Made by a program: the position numbers and the translations under genes. 64,000 nucleotides of DNA from assembly GCA_003215555.1 (NCBI GenBank), contig QCKE01000006.1, forward strand, positions 1 to 64,000. The letters run 5' to 3'. The stretch is from Prochlorococcus sp. AG-409-K04 (GTDB taxonomy: Bacteria; Cyanobacteriota; Cyanobacteriia; PCC-6307; Cyanobiaceae). The notes under the pieces were generated by a model. That model made no database searches and had not been told where the DNA came from. It saw only the letters and a list, made by a program, of their open reading frames with translations. The stretch's first letter is position 1, and each line of letters begins with the position of its first letter. Below, piece after piece: positions 20,905 to 29,206 of this stretch.

Positions 20905-20990
20905 TAAAATATAGTTGAGAGGAGGCTAGATTTAGCCAGTGGTCGAAACAAGGAAAGACGCCCTAAGCAAATCTAAAGAAAAAAGGAAAA
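20905..20990 (+). ncRNA. Candidate small RNA with 5' hairpin
   Basis: The 218-nt gap between two minus-strand genes holds a patch far less AT-rich than its surroundings. A promoter-like TAAAAT/TATAGT lies near 20906-20915. It is followed by the hairpin GGCTA-GATT-TAGCC (20924-20937) and an A/G-rich stretch TCGAAACAAGGAAAGACGCC. AGATTT at 20928 can also pair with AAATCT near 20970, giving an alternative fold. The GAAACAAGGAAA stretch loosely recalls the unpaired motifs of cyanobacterial Yfr RNAs, but I cannot assign it. It might instead be a 3' UTR of the minus-strand gene ending at 20998. Confidence 0.3.
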
Positions 20991-20997
20991 ATTAAAT

Positions 20998-21312
20998 TCA
21001 GTTCCTGCCAACGGAATATATGAACTGCTGAAAAGAAGGACTATAGAAATATAAAGCGACTGCACAAACCAAAAGAAGGTTCAGTCCCAAAACAATTGAA
21101 GCAATAATGATTCTCTGTCTTCTTCCTGGTGTTTTGTACTCAAAGCCTCCTACTTTTATAAGAACCTCTTGATTGGAAGATTCAGTTTGAGCTTTGAATT
21201 TTGAATTGGCTTTCTTCCCTTTTGCATTTTTCAAAAAGCTTTCTGGTGTTTTTGATTGACTAGGTGTTTGAGAAGATTGATCTTTTTTATCCATTTGATT
21301 CGATCTAATCAT
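20998..21312 (-). CDS. Single-helix membrane protein with basic N-terminal domain
   Basis: The 104-residue protein has a polar, Gln/Lys/Ser-rich N-terminus (about 1-50), then the segment LIKVGGFEYKTPGRRQRIIIASIV leading into one membrane helix (about 69-92). It ends in a short tail FYSPSFQQFIYSVGRN. It looks like a bitopic protein with a cytoplasmic disordered arm. No named family is recognised. ATG codons at 21312 and six codons downstream (MDKKDQ) are both possible starts. Confidence 0.6.
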   Translation of the reverse strand: MIRSNQMDKKDQSSQTPSQSKTPESFLKNAKGKKANSKFKAQTESSNQEVLIKVGGFEYKTPGRRQRIIIASIVLGLNLLLVCAVALYFYSPSFQQFIYSVGRN

Positions 21313-21417
21313 TTTTATTTAATTAATGATTTAGCAGCAAACGCTATTTAAATTCATTCCTAAGACTAAAACTCAATAATTTACAACTAATTTTGATTCC
21401 CGTTAAAAGCGATAAAT

Positions 21418-21753
21418 TCACTTGTATGAGCTACAAGCATTTTCAAAATGTTCTACTGTACGAAAATTCTGATCAAATTTTGACCTATTCAAAAAGGCCA
21501 TTAATATTTTTGACTCTAACCCCAGCAATCTTGTCTCACATGCAAAATCCTTAGTAGAAACAACTCGAGTTTTTAATTCTTGAATCCTATTTAAAACATT
21601 TTGACATGATTTAATTTCTTCTAAATTAGAACATTTATACGCAAGAGAGGTTACCAGTTCAATCTCCGAGGCTTCTAAATTATTTGAATTTAGACAAAAT
21701 ACCTGAAGAAAAATAAAACAGATTAAAAGTTTCAGCAGAACTCTCAAGGACAT
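21418..21753 (-). CDS. Small exported helical protein, unknown function
   Basis: This 111-residue protein begins with a typical signal peptide (LLKLLICFIFLQVFCL, cleavage likely before residue 30). The mature part is helical with four cysteines (KCSNLEEIKSC, FACETR, ENACSS), likely paired in two disulfides in the periplasm. No family is recognised. It stands alone, with 413 nt of non-coding sequence behind its start. Confidence 0.55.
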   Translation of the reverse strand: MSLRVLLKLLICFIFLQVFCLNSNNLEASEIELVTSLAYKCSNLEEIKSCQNVLNRIQELKTRVVSTKDFACETRLLGLESKILMAFLNRSKFDQNFRTVEHFENACSSYK

Positions 21754-21797
21754 TTTCCTATATTCTTAATTTTAGTTTATCAATTAGTATCAAATAT

Positions 21798-21832
21798 GGT
21801 AAGGATTTTGAAGATATAAAGAAATCCTTGCC
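21798..21832. repeat. Strong inverted repeat, 11-bp stem
   Basis: GGTAAGGATTT and AAATCCTTGCC can pair over 11 positions (one G-T) with a 13-nt loop. No run of T follows on either strand, so it is not a standard intrinsic terminator. It lies 45 nt upstream of the small exported protein gene and could be a 5' regulatory hairpin or part of a small RNA. Confidence 0.5.
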
Positions 21833-22083
21833 AAGCCTAATATAAAAATTATATATATAAGAATTTTTCCTGGTTCATAATAAATGGATTAGTCAAATCA
21901 CCCTGAATAGAAGCTATAATATTAATAAATGAACGGAATACTTTAGCTTAATTTGACAAAAACTAATGATAGAAATTAGCTTCAGGATGAAGACTGTTTT
22001 ATTAAAGTATTAATAAAGAAATTTAATATGCATGCTCTAATTTTTTAATTAATAAAAAGTATTGAAAAGAGGTCGCAAGTGAT

Positions 22084-22136
22084 AAAAAGAAAAACAACCT
22101 TAAAGGCTCAAAGCTATATTGAGGCTCTAAGGTTGT
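22084..22136 (-). terminator. Intrinsic terminator of the HU gene
   Basis: ACAACCTTA (22094-22102) pairs perfectly with TAAGGTTGT (22128-22136); an inner CTCAA/TTGAG adds a second stem. Read on the minus strand, the hairpin is followed by a T-rich run (TTTTTCTTTTT). It lies 31 nt beyond the HU stop codon. Confidence 0.88.
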
Positions 22137-22166
22137 TATAAAAATGGAAAGCCAAGAAAATTTAAA

Positions 22167-22442
22167 TTAGCCTTGAACACGATCTTTAAACAATTTACCT
22201 GCGGTAAATGCTGGTACTCGCTTAGCTGGGATTTTGATTTTTTCGCCAGTTTTTGGATTAAGTCCTTGACGTGCAGAGCGATCACGAGGTTCAAAGGAAC
22301 CAAACCCGAGAATGGAGACTTTTTTGCCTTCCACTACTGAGTCAACGATTGTTTCTATGGCAGCATCGATAACAAGTGCCACGTCTGTCTTAGTTAGCTC
22401 AGTACGAGCTGCAACCAAATTAACTAAATCTGCTTTGTTCAT
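22167..22442 (-). CDS. hup: HU-type DNA-binding protein
   Basis: The protein is a 91-residue histone-like HU, which bends DNA non-specifically as a dimer and helps compact the nucleoid. It has the standard start MNKADLVNLVAA, the core signature GFGSFEPRDRSARQGLNPKTG with the proline-bearing beta arm (KIKIPAKRVPAF), and the C-terminal FTAGKLFKDRV. The open frame extends 21 codons further upstream, but those residues (hydrophobic, Leu/Phe-rich) have no place in HU. The ATG at 22442 is the start. A strong intrinsic terminator follows the stop, so the gene is likely monocistronic. Confidence 0.96.
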   Translation of the reverse strand: MNKADLVNLVAARTELTKTDVALVIDAAIETIVDSVVEGKKVSILGFGSFEPRDRSARQGLNPKTGEKIKIPAKRVPAFTAGKLFKDRVQG

Positions 22443-22599
22443 TGGATAAAGGTGTTGTAGCAGAGAGCGAAAGGTGAAAAGACTCAAAAAAGAGTTAAAC
22501 ATCAAACACTCGATCCCGCTAATGGTATGGAGCTAATGCCAATGAGGCAATAGCAAAAGTAAGTTGGCGCAAAGCTTTATACCAAACTCGTGGAGATTT

Positions 22600-23265
22600 T
22601 TAGCTAATTTCCACAGGTTCCCAAGCATTCCATGGAAGTAGTTTTCCAGAACCAATAGAAGACAATGTGATCCCACAAGCCAGTGATGGCAGTGGATCTG
22701 TGGTTATCCGTTTGCGCAATTTCCTGATACTTTTTTGCTGTGTAGACCAGTGAAAAGTCATTCGAGTGCAAATCGAACTAATTTGATCATTTGCAACTGG
22801 TCTTAACAAACGTCCGCAGAACAGCACATTCCAAGGATTTGGGGCATATACAACGCAAGAACCAGGCGAAGGGCCTGGAGTCCAAAAAAGTTTTATCCCT
22901 GACGATAATCTCATTTCTTCTTCAAACGTATGCAAATTGTCTAATTCAGGAAGCAAATAGGCTTCCTGTTCCTGAAGTAAAACAGGCCAGCCAAACTCTC
23001 CAGATAAGCTGGAAACATCTCCATGTGAATTTCTATTTGTGAGAATAATCCTTGGCTTAAAGCCTTCTGAGAGTTTTTTCAAGTCATTTTTCAACACTCG
23101 ATCAATTTGTTCAGGGCAGTCGATCAGGATAGGTTCTGGAAGGCAATCGACCCACCACGAGACAATCTTGGCTCCCTTAGAAGGGTATTGAGATGAAATC
23201 CTTAGTAACCCATCACTTACTTCTGTAACCGCATTGCTTAAATCAATAGAAGAGAATCTAGACAT
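22600..23265 (-). CDS. Metallo-beta-lactamase-fold protein, degenerate metal site
   Basis: The 221-residue protein has the strand-loop pattern of the MBL superfamily: ILIDCPEQ, IILTNRNSHGDVSSL, FWTPGPSPGS and VLFCGRLLRPV. The normal HxHxDH metal signature is replaced by NRNSHGDVS, so at least two ligands are missing. TPGPSPGS stands where TPGHTPGS is usual. It is therefore probably not a standard zinc hydrolase; a binding or structural role, or an altered metal site, is possible. Found alone between HU and the debranching enzyme. Confidence is high for the fold and low for any function. Confidence 0.65.
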   Translation of the reverse strand: MSRFSSIDLSNAVTEVSDGLLRISSQYPSKGAKIVSWWVDCLPEPILIDCPEQIDRVLKNDLKKLSEGFKPRIILTNRNSHGDVSSLSGEFGWPVLLQEQEAYLLPELDNLHTFEEEMRLSSGIKLFWTPGPSPGSCVVYAPNPWNVLFCGRLLRPVANDQISSICTRMTFHWSTQQKSIRKLRKRITTDPLPSLACGITLSSIGSGKLLPWNAWEPVEIS

Positions 23266-23333
23266 GAAGTTGCTAAAAAAAACCAGGGCACTAACTTGGT
23301 AGTAATGCTTACTGCCTATACAAAGAAAAAACA

Positions 23334-25403
23334 GTGAGCGAAACTAATCTTGGTACTGCTTATCCCTTAGGAAGCACAATAACTAAAACAGGAGTTAATT
23401 TCTCTGTTCCTGCACCTAATGCTTCTGGAATAGATCTCTTGTTTTTTACTAATGCAGAAGACATAAATCCTACGAAAGTAATTAAACTCGGCAATAGAAA
23501 TAGATCAGGAGATTATTGGCATATTGAGGTAAAAGGCATTACAGCAGGCTGTTATTACGCCTATCGTGTGTATGGAAAAGAAACAAAAGAAAATAAGCAA
23601 TTTCATTCTGAAAAAATATTATTGGATCCATTTGCAAGAGAAATTGCAGGTTGGGAGAATTTTCAACGTTCATCAAAAAAACAAAAATCTAACGGAAAAA
23701 TAGATTTTCTAAAAAGTGTTGTTTCTGAAAAAGAAAAATTTAATTTTAATGATCACCCCCGTCCAAAACATCCCTGGAATAAAACTATTATTTATGAGTT
23801 ACATATTGGAGGTTTTACTAAAAGAAAAGACTCGGGTTTAAATAAAAATGAAAAAGGTACTTTTTTAGGATTAATTAAAAAAATACCTTATCTTAAAGAA
23901 CTTGGAATAACAACAATTGAATTACTTCCTGTTTTTGCCTTTGATCCTTCCGATGCACCGATGGGTCTTGAAAATTACTGGGGATATAGCCCCATCAATT
24001 GGTTTACTCCTCATGAAACATTTGTCTGCAAGAATTCAGAATTAAGCGCCAGAGATCAATTCAGAAATCTTGTAGAAAAATGCCATGATAACAATATAGA
24101 AGTTATACTAGATGTAGTTTATAATCACACATCAGAAGGAAATAAAGATGGTCCAATATTCAGTTGGAAAGGATTTGGAGAATCAGATTTTTATCATAAG
24201 AATGAAGAAGGTGATTTTTTAGATGTAACTGGTTGTGGCAATACAATTGCAGCAAATAAACCAATAGTTAGACAAGTAATTCTCTCATCCTTAAAATGTT
24301 GGGCCAACGAACTTGGAGTAGATGGGTTTCGCTTTGACTTGGGAATTGCCTTAAGCAGAGGCAAAAATTTATCCCCTTTAGATTCACCTCCAATTTTCGA
24401 AGAAATTGAATCTGACCCTTTTCTAAGTGATTTAAAATTAATCAGTGAACCTTGGGATTGCGGAGGTCTTTATCGCTTATCAGATTTCCCTGCAAAAAGA
24501 ATAAGTACATGGAATGGTCATTTCAGAGATGATCTTAGAAGATTTTGGAAAGGTGATAAAAATAGTACTTGGCCTTTAAAAGATCGTCTTACTGGTAGTC
24601 CTACAATATACAAAAGTAATACAAATTCAGTAAAAAAATCTATAAATTTTATAACTTCACATGATGGATTTACTTTATTAGATTTAGTTAGTTTTAATAA
24701 AAAACATAATCTATCTAATGGTGAAAATAACAGGGATGGCGAGAACCATAACAATAGCTGGAATCATGGAATAGAAGGTCCATGTTCAAATGATAAAATA
24801 AACAGTATCAGAAGCAGGCAACAAAGAAATCTTTTATCTGTATTACTTCTATCACCTGGCATACCAATGCTTCTCATGGGTGATGAGGTAGGTAGAAGTC
24901 AAGGAGGAAATAACAATGCCTGGTGCCAAAATACATCTCTCGGATGGATGATCTGGGATGAAATTGATTGTGATATTGAATTGCTAGCTTTTGTAAAAAA
25001 TCTAATAAGAATTCGAAAGAAACTAAGCTTATTTTTTAGTCCAGAAGAGACTCCAATATCAAATATTTCTGTTAATGAATCTAATAAAAAATTCTGGACT
25101 CAATGGCATGGTATTCAAACTAATAATCCAGACTGGGGAAGTTGGTCTCACACCATAAGTTTTAGTATTAATGATCTACAAAATTGCTCACTAATATGGG
25201 TTGGTCTTAACGCATATAACCAATCAATGAAATTTGAATTACCAAAATGTACTTCTTTCTGGATGAAATTAATTGATACCTCTAAGATAATTTGTAAAGA
25301 TCTTCATCCAGTAAAAATCAGCAATCAAAACGAGATTGAAGTTGAAAGCAGAAGTCTTGTTTTATTAGCTTCAAAAGAGCACGTAGATTTTCTATGTTCC
25401 TAA
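23334..25403 (+). CDS. glgX: Glycogen debranching enzyme / isoamylase (GlgX type)
   Basis: This GH13 enzyme hydrolyses alpha-1,6 branches of glycogen so that phosphorylase can finish. The 689-residue product has an N-terminal CBM48 domain (YPLGSTITKTGVNFSV), then the TIM barrel. The nucleophile is Asp335 in DGFRFDLG, the acid/base Glu372 in ISEPWD and the stabilising Asp444 in TSHDGFT; DVVYNHTSEG is region I. NNRDGENHNNSWNHG is typical of isoamylase/GlgX. The start is GTG 23334, just before the family start AYPLGST. The glycogen link fits overnight carbon storage. A tRNA-Gly lies head-on 17 nt after its stop. Confidence 0.94.
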   Translation: MSETNLGTAYPLGSTITKTGVNFSVPAPNASGIDLLFFTNAEDINPTKVIKLGNRNRSGDYWHIEVKGITAGCYYAYRVYGKETKENKQFHSEKILLDPFAREIAGWENFQRSSKKQKSNGKIDFLKSVVSEKEKFNFNDHPRPKHPWNKTIIYELHIGGFTKRKDSGLNKNEKGTFLGLIKKIPYLKELGITTIELLPVFAFDPSDAPMGLENYWGYSPINWFTPHETFVCKNSELSARDQFRNLVEKCHDNNIEVILDVVYNHTSEGNKDGPIFSWKGFGESDFYHKNEEGDFLDVTGCGNTIAANKPIVRQVILSSLKCWANELGVDGFRFDLGIALSRGKNLSPLDSPPIFEEIESDPFLSDLKLISEPWDCGGLYRLSDFPAKRISTWNGHFRDDLRRFWKGDKNSTWPLKDRLTGSPTIYKSNTNSVKKSINFITSHDGFTLLDLVSFNKKHNLSNGENNRDGENHNNSWNHGIEGPCSNDKINSIRSRQQRNLLSVLLLSPGIPMLLMGDEVGRSQGGNNNAWCQNTSLGWMIWDEIDCDIELLAFVKNLIRIRKKLSLFFSPEETPISNISVNESNKKFWTQWHGIQTNNPDWGSWSHTISFSINDLQNCSLIWVGLNAYNQSMKFELPKCTSFWMKLIDTSKIICKDLHPVKISNQNEIEVESRSLVLLASKEHVDFLCS

Positions 25404-25419
25404 ACACAAATTCTCAAAA

Positions 25420-25490
<71 letters not shown>

Positions 25491-25561
25491 ACTAAATACA
25501 AAATACAATCAATCCTAACAAGGATCTTAATCTTGTATTAGCACTTCTCTATTATTACCTT

Positions 25562-26983
25562 GTGCAGCCCCCTTTAACGAGAAAAAGAAAAGCAAAGACC
25601 TTCAAACAAGATTCAAGAAGAAGGTTAATGTTCTCATATGGATTAGGAGATTCCGGCACTGGTCTTGCGGCAACTCAATTAGGCATATATCTTTTCCCTT
25701 TTTTTACATGTGCAGCGGGATTGCCTGCTTTTATTGCAGGCTCTTTACTAATGGTAATAAAAGTTTGGGATGCTATAAATGATCCTCTTATAGGTTGGCT
25801 CAGTGACCATACAAAAACAAAATGGGGGCCAAGATTACCTTGGATGATAGGGGCGGCTACCCCTCTAGGGATTAGTCTTGCTGCCATTTGGTGGGTACCA
25901 CCTGGAAATATAATTACAAAAACTATTTACTATGTATTCGTAACCATTCTTTTAATGACTGCTTATACGAGCGTAAACCTTCCTTTTGCTGCCTTATCAA
26001 CTGAAATAACTGAAGACACTTCAATAAGAACTCGATTAAATGCTGCACGTTTTACTGGTTCAATCCTTGCAGGATTAACAGGGCTTATTGTTGCGGCAAG
26101 TCTAATATCTTCTGAACAAAATGGTTATTTAATAATGGGAAGAATAACTGGATCAATTGCAACTTTTAGCACCCTAATATCATGTTGGGGACTAGCCCCT
26201 TTTGCAAAGAAGGCAAGAAAACCTTCAGGCAATACTGAACCTTTAAAAATACAAATAAATAGGATTGTTAGAAATAAAATCTTTCATAAGATTATTTTCC
26301 TTTATTTACTTTTATGGTGTGGCCTTCAACTTATGCAAACTGTTTCTCTTATATATTTACAACAAGTAATGAAAGTTTCAAGTGGTCTTTCCGCATGGAT
26401 ACTTATACCTTTTCAAATAAGCGCCCTCATAGGACTTCAATTCTGGAGTATATATTCTAATAGATTTGGAAGAATAAAAGCTCTTGTAAAAGGAGCTTCA
26501 ATATGGATTGTAGCGTGCATTATTACAATTTTTCTTCCACCTATATCTTCAATAGTTTCTATGAGCAATGTATTTTCTCTAAATTACTTAGATACAATAA
26601 AGTTCATCATATTACTAATTACTATTTTATTAGTTGGATTTGGTGCCTCAACAGCCTATTTAATTCCATGGTCGTTACTTCCTGATGCTATCGATGCTGA
26701 TCCTGAAAAATCAGCTGGAATTTATACAGCATGGATGGTTTTTGTTCAAAAGATTGGCATCGGAATAAGTGTATTTTTACTAGGAGTATTACTTACATTT
26801 TCTGGATACCAATCATCTACAGAGTGTATTTCAGTCGCCGAATCTTTTATTCAACCTGAAAGCGCATTAACTACTATTCGTTTATGCATGGGATTAATTC
26901 CTTCCCTTCTTGTCGCGATTGGGCTAATAATGACGAAAAACTTGGTGGATCAAAATACAAAATATCAATCAGAAACCCTATGA
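25562..26983 (+). CDS. GPH-family (melibiose-permease-like) MFS transporter
   Basis: The 473-residue, about 12-helix transporter has features of the glycoside-pentoside-hexuronide group: SYGLGDSGTGLA at the start of helix 1, WDAINDPLIGWLSDHT with the Asp pair of MelB-type carriers, and TKWGPRLPW in the first cytoplasmic loop. Substrate cannot be set; a sugar-cation symporter is the family role, though many cyanobacterial members are uncharacterised. The start is GTG 25562. Its stop overlaps the next gene by four bases (ATGA), so it heads a tight operon with an MlaE-like permease, DUF3119, DUF3086 and plsY. That lipid-linked context makes a sugar role less certain. Confidence 0.85.
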   Translation: MQPPLTRKRKAKTFKQDSRRRLMFSYGLGDSGTGLAATQLGIYLFPFFTCAAGLPAFIAGSLLMVIKVWDAINDPLIGWLSDHTKTKWGPRLPWMIGAATPLGISLAAIWWVPPGNIITKTIYYVFVTILLMTAYTSVNLPFAALSTEITEDTSIRTRLNAARFTGSILAGLTGLIVAASLISSEQNGYLIMGRITGSIATFSTLISCWGLAPFAKKARKPSGNTEPLKIQINRIVRNKIFHKIIFLYLLLWCGLQLMQTVSLIYLQQVMKVSSGLSAWILIPFQISALIGLQFWSIYSNRFGRIKALVKGASIWIVACIITIFLPPISSIVSMSNVFSLNYLDTIKFIILLITILLVGFGASTAYLIPWSLLPDAIDADPEKSAGIYTAWMVFVQKIGIGISVFLLGVLLTFSGYQSSTECISVAESFIQPESALTTIRLCMGLIPSLLVAIGLIMTKNLVDQNTKYQSETL

Positions 26984-27729
26984 GATTTCCACGCTGGCTT
27001 AAAAGACTTCTTAGTAGCCTAGTTATTGGAGGTCAAGCAATTTCATCCATATCAAAGGGTCATTTCAATAAATCAGATTTAACTGATCAGCTTATGGAGG
27101 CAGGTCCAGCAAGTTTCCTAATCGTTTTAATTACAGGTATTTCAGCAGGAACTGTATTTAACATTCAAGTTGCAGCAGAATTAAGTCGGCAAGGTCTTGG
27201 ATCTGAAGTAGGTGGATTATTAGCTATTGGATTATCAAGAGAAATAGCTCCATTATTAACAGCAACACTGCTTACTGGAAAAGTAGCGACAGCTTATGCA
27301 GCTCAATTAGGAACAATGAAAGTTACCGAGCAGATAGATGCAATAACTATGCTCAAAGCTGATCCAGTTGAATATCTAGTAGTACCAAGGCTTATAGCCA
27401 TGGTAGTCATGGCGCCTTTACAGTGTCTATTGTTTTATTTAGTAGCATTGTGGAGTGGCCAAATAAGCAGCACAGCTTTCTATAGCATCCCACCTGATGT
27501 TTTTTGGAACTCTGTGAAAGCATGGATGGATGGATCAAGTGATCTTCCATTTATGTTAATTAAATCCATTGTATTTGGACTTCAAATTGCTGTAATAGCA
27601 TGCGGGTGGGGATTAACCACTCGAGGTGGAGCAAAAGAAGTAGGTACAAGTACAACAGGTGCAGTAGTTATGACATTGTTAACTGTATCTTTAATGGATG
27701 TTGTTTTAACTAAAGTATTATTTGGCTAA
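26980..27729 (+). CDS. MlaE-like ABC transporter permease (Ycf63 family)
   Basis: The 249-residue integral membrane protein belongs to the MlaE/Ycf63/TGD1 permease family of phospholipid ABC transporters. It has the family motifs GLSREIAPLLTATLLTGKV, AQLGTMKVTEQIDA and a conserved GLTTRGGAKEVGTSTTGAV near the end, and five or so helices. In plastids (TGD1) and proteobacteria (MlaE) these proteins move lipids between membranes with an MCE-domain partner and an ATPase, which are not adjacent here. The start ATG at 26980 overlaps the previous stop (ATGA). A longer frame from 26884 merely shadows the transporter gene. Confidence 0.9.
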   Translation: MRFPRWLKRLLSSLVIGGQAISSISKGHFNKSDLTDQLMEAGPASFLIVLITGISAGTVFNIQVAAELSRQGLGSEVGGLLAIGLSREIAPLLTATLLTGKVATAYAAQLGTMKVTEQIDAITMLKADPVEYLVVPRLIAMVVMAPLQCLLFYLVALWSGQISSTAFYSIPPDVFWNSVKAWMDGSSDLPFMLIKSIVFGLQIAVIACGWGLTTRGGAKEVGTSTTGAVVMTLLTVSLMDVVLTKVLFG

Positions 27730-27734
27730 CTAGT

Positions 27735-28148
27735 ATGAACTCAGCATCAATTATGGATAAATCTGAAGAAGTAATCCTTTCCCCCATGTACAGACTTCCT
27801 ATAATTATTATTATTTTCGGAATTACACTCTTTTTAGCACCTATTCCATCATGGATAGGTATTGCAACATTTACTTTTGGTCTATTCTTATTAGTTCAAT
27901 CATTTACGCTTCGAGTGAAAGTCACTTCTGAAGCTTTTATTGTCTTGCAACTCAACAAAGAAATAAGATGCTTTCCTTTTAAAGACTGGTTGGCATGGAG
28001 AATTTTCCTACCTAACTTGCCAGGAATACTTTATTTTCGTGAAACAGCCAGTCCTCATCTCTTGCCCATTCTATTTGACATAAAAATGTTAGAGAGTCAA
28101 TTAGAGGAAAAAGTCAGTTCTCTAAAAATAAAAAATGAATCAAAATAA
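27735..28148 (+). CDS. DUF3119 family membrane protein
   Basis: The 137-residue protein matches the cyanobacterial and plastid DUF3119 type: two adjacent hydrophobic helices (about 18-35 and 38-57), then a small soluble domain with CFPFKDWLAWRIF and PGILYFRE. Function is unknown. It sits 5 nt after the MlaE-like permease and 50 nt before DUF3086, so it belongs to the same transcript. Conserved linkage to a lipid permease suggests an accessory envelope role. Confidence 0.75.
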   Translation: MNSASIMDKSEEVILSPMYRLPIIIIIFGITLFLAPIPSWIGIATFTFGLFLLVQSFTLRVKVTSEAFIVLQLNKEIRCFPFKDWLAWRIFLPNLPGILYFRETASPHLLPILFDIKMLESQLEEKVSSLKIKNESK

Positions 28149-28198
28149 TTAATTCCATTAAAAACTTTTTTCAATAAATTAATTAATTAATTGGTATA

Positions 28199-29206
28199 AT
28201 GACCGAATCAAATCTAAAACAAAATCAAGAGGTTGTTGATAATCAAAACAAAAATAATCTGGATAATGAAAATTTAGATAAATCAATGCATGTTGAAGAA
28301 AATTGTCTTGATCAAAATATTTCAGCTCAGTTGGAAGGAAAAAATGTAGAAGAATTATTTAAATTAGCGTTAAAGGATCTCTGCGAAAGGCGTATATCTT
28401 TAGAGAAACAAATAGAAGAACTCGAAAAAAGAAAAATAAAAGTAGAACAAGAAGCAGAAACTTCCTTCACAGGACAATCAGATTCAATTGCAAGAAAAGT
28501 AAAAGGGTTTCAAGATTACTTGACTGGGGCACTTCAAAATTTAAGTCAATCAGTAGAACAGCTTGAATTGGTTTCACAACCTGTAGTAGTCACACCATCA
28601 CCTCTTGACAAAAACCAATCAACAAACGAGACGGAAATAGTTGAATCAATTCCTGCAATAGCTGACACATTTAAGCCAGATAAAGAGCTGATCCTTCAAC
28701 TTTTAAATCAATACCAAGAAAGGCCTGATTATTATGCTGAGCCATGGAAATTCAGAAGAAGCTTGGAGTCCCAAGACATAGAAGTTCTGGAAGATTGGTT
28801 TTTTAATATGGGTGGAAGAGGAGCTCAACCAAGTAGAGGGAATAGATCAAGAAATGTTCTTCTAGCAGCAGCCTTAATATCTATACTAGGCGAATTATAT
28901 GGGGATAAATTTCAGGCCCTAGTCTTAGCAAGTCAACCAGAAAGACTTGGAGAATGGCGTCGTGGTCTTCAAGATGCTCTAGGTCTAAATAGAGAGGATT
29001 TTGGCCCAAATAGTGGCATTGTTCTTTTTGAACGCGCTAACCCCTTAATTGAAAGAGCTGACCGATTAGAGTCGGCTAATGAAGTGCCTCTCATCCTTAT
29101 AGATGCAGCAGAACAAAATGTTGAGATACCAATACTTCAATTCCCTATTTGGTTAGCCTTTGCAGCAACTAATGATGAACTTTATCTTGAAGAAGATTTA
29201 ATGTAA
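28199..29206 (+). CDS. DUF3086 family protein
   Basis: The 335-residue protein has a disordered acidic Asn/Glu-rich N-terminus (about 1-45). A coiled coil follows (about 55-90, ISLEKQIEELEKRKIK), then a linker and a conserved C-terminal domain (about 150-330) with YAEPWKFRRSL, NMGGRGAQPSRG and PILQFPIWLAFAA. This matches the cyanobacterial DUF3086 pattern. No catalytic motif is seen. Its TAA stop shares one base with the plsY ATG, so translation is coupled. Confidence 0.75.
   Translation: MTESNLKQNQEVVDNQNKNNLDNENLDKSMHVEENCLDQNISAQLEGKNVEELFKLALKDLCERRISLEKQIEELEKRKIKVEQEAETSFTGQSDSIARKVKGFQDYLTGALQNLSQSVEQLELVSQPVVVTPSPLDKNQSTNETEIVESIPAIADTFKPDKELILQLLNQYQERPDYYAEPWKFRRSLESQDIEVLEDWFFNMGGRGAQPSRGNRSRNVLLAAALISILGELYGDKFQALVLASQPERLGEWRRGLQDALGLNREDFGPNSGIVLFERANPLIERADRLESANEVPLILIDAAEQNVEIPILQFPIWLAFAATNDELYLEEDLM

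Larger units (their letters stand above)
21754..22166. other. 413-nt intergenic region
   Basis: No convincing gene was found in six frames. It contains an 11-bp inverted repeat with a 13-nt loop (21798-21832, GGTAAGGATTT/AAATCCTTGCC including one G-T pair) with no T-tract on either side. Its right end holds the HU terminator. A -35-like TTGACA at 21954 lies in a weak setting. The rest is plain AT-rich sequence. Confidence 0.6.

Noticed and set aside
28170-28196. AATTAATTAATTAATT short repeat before DUF3086
   Set aside because: Simple AT repeat in an intergenic gap; common by chance in AT-rich DNA.
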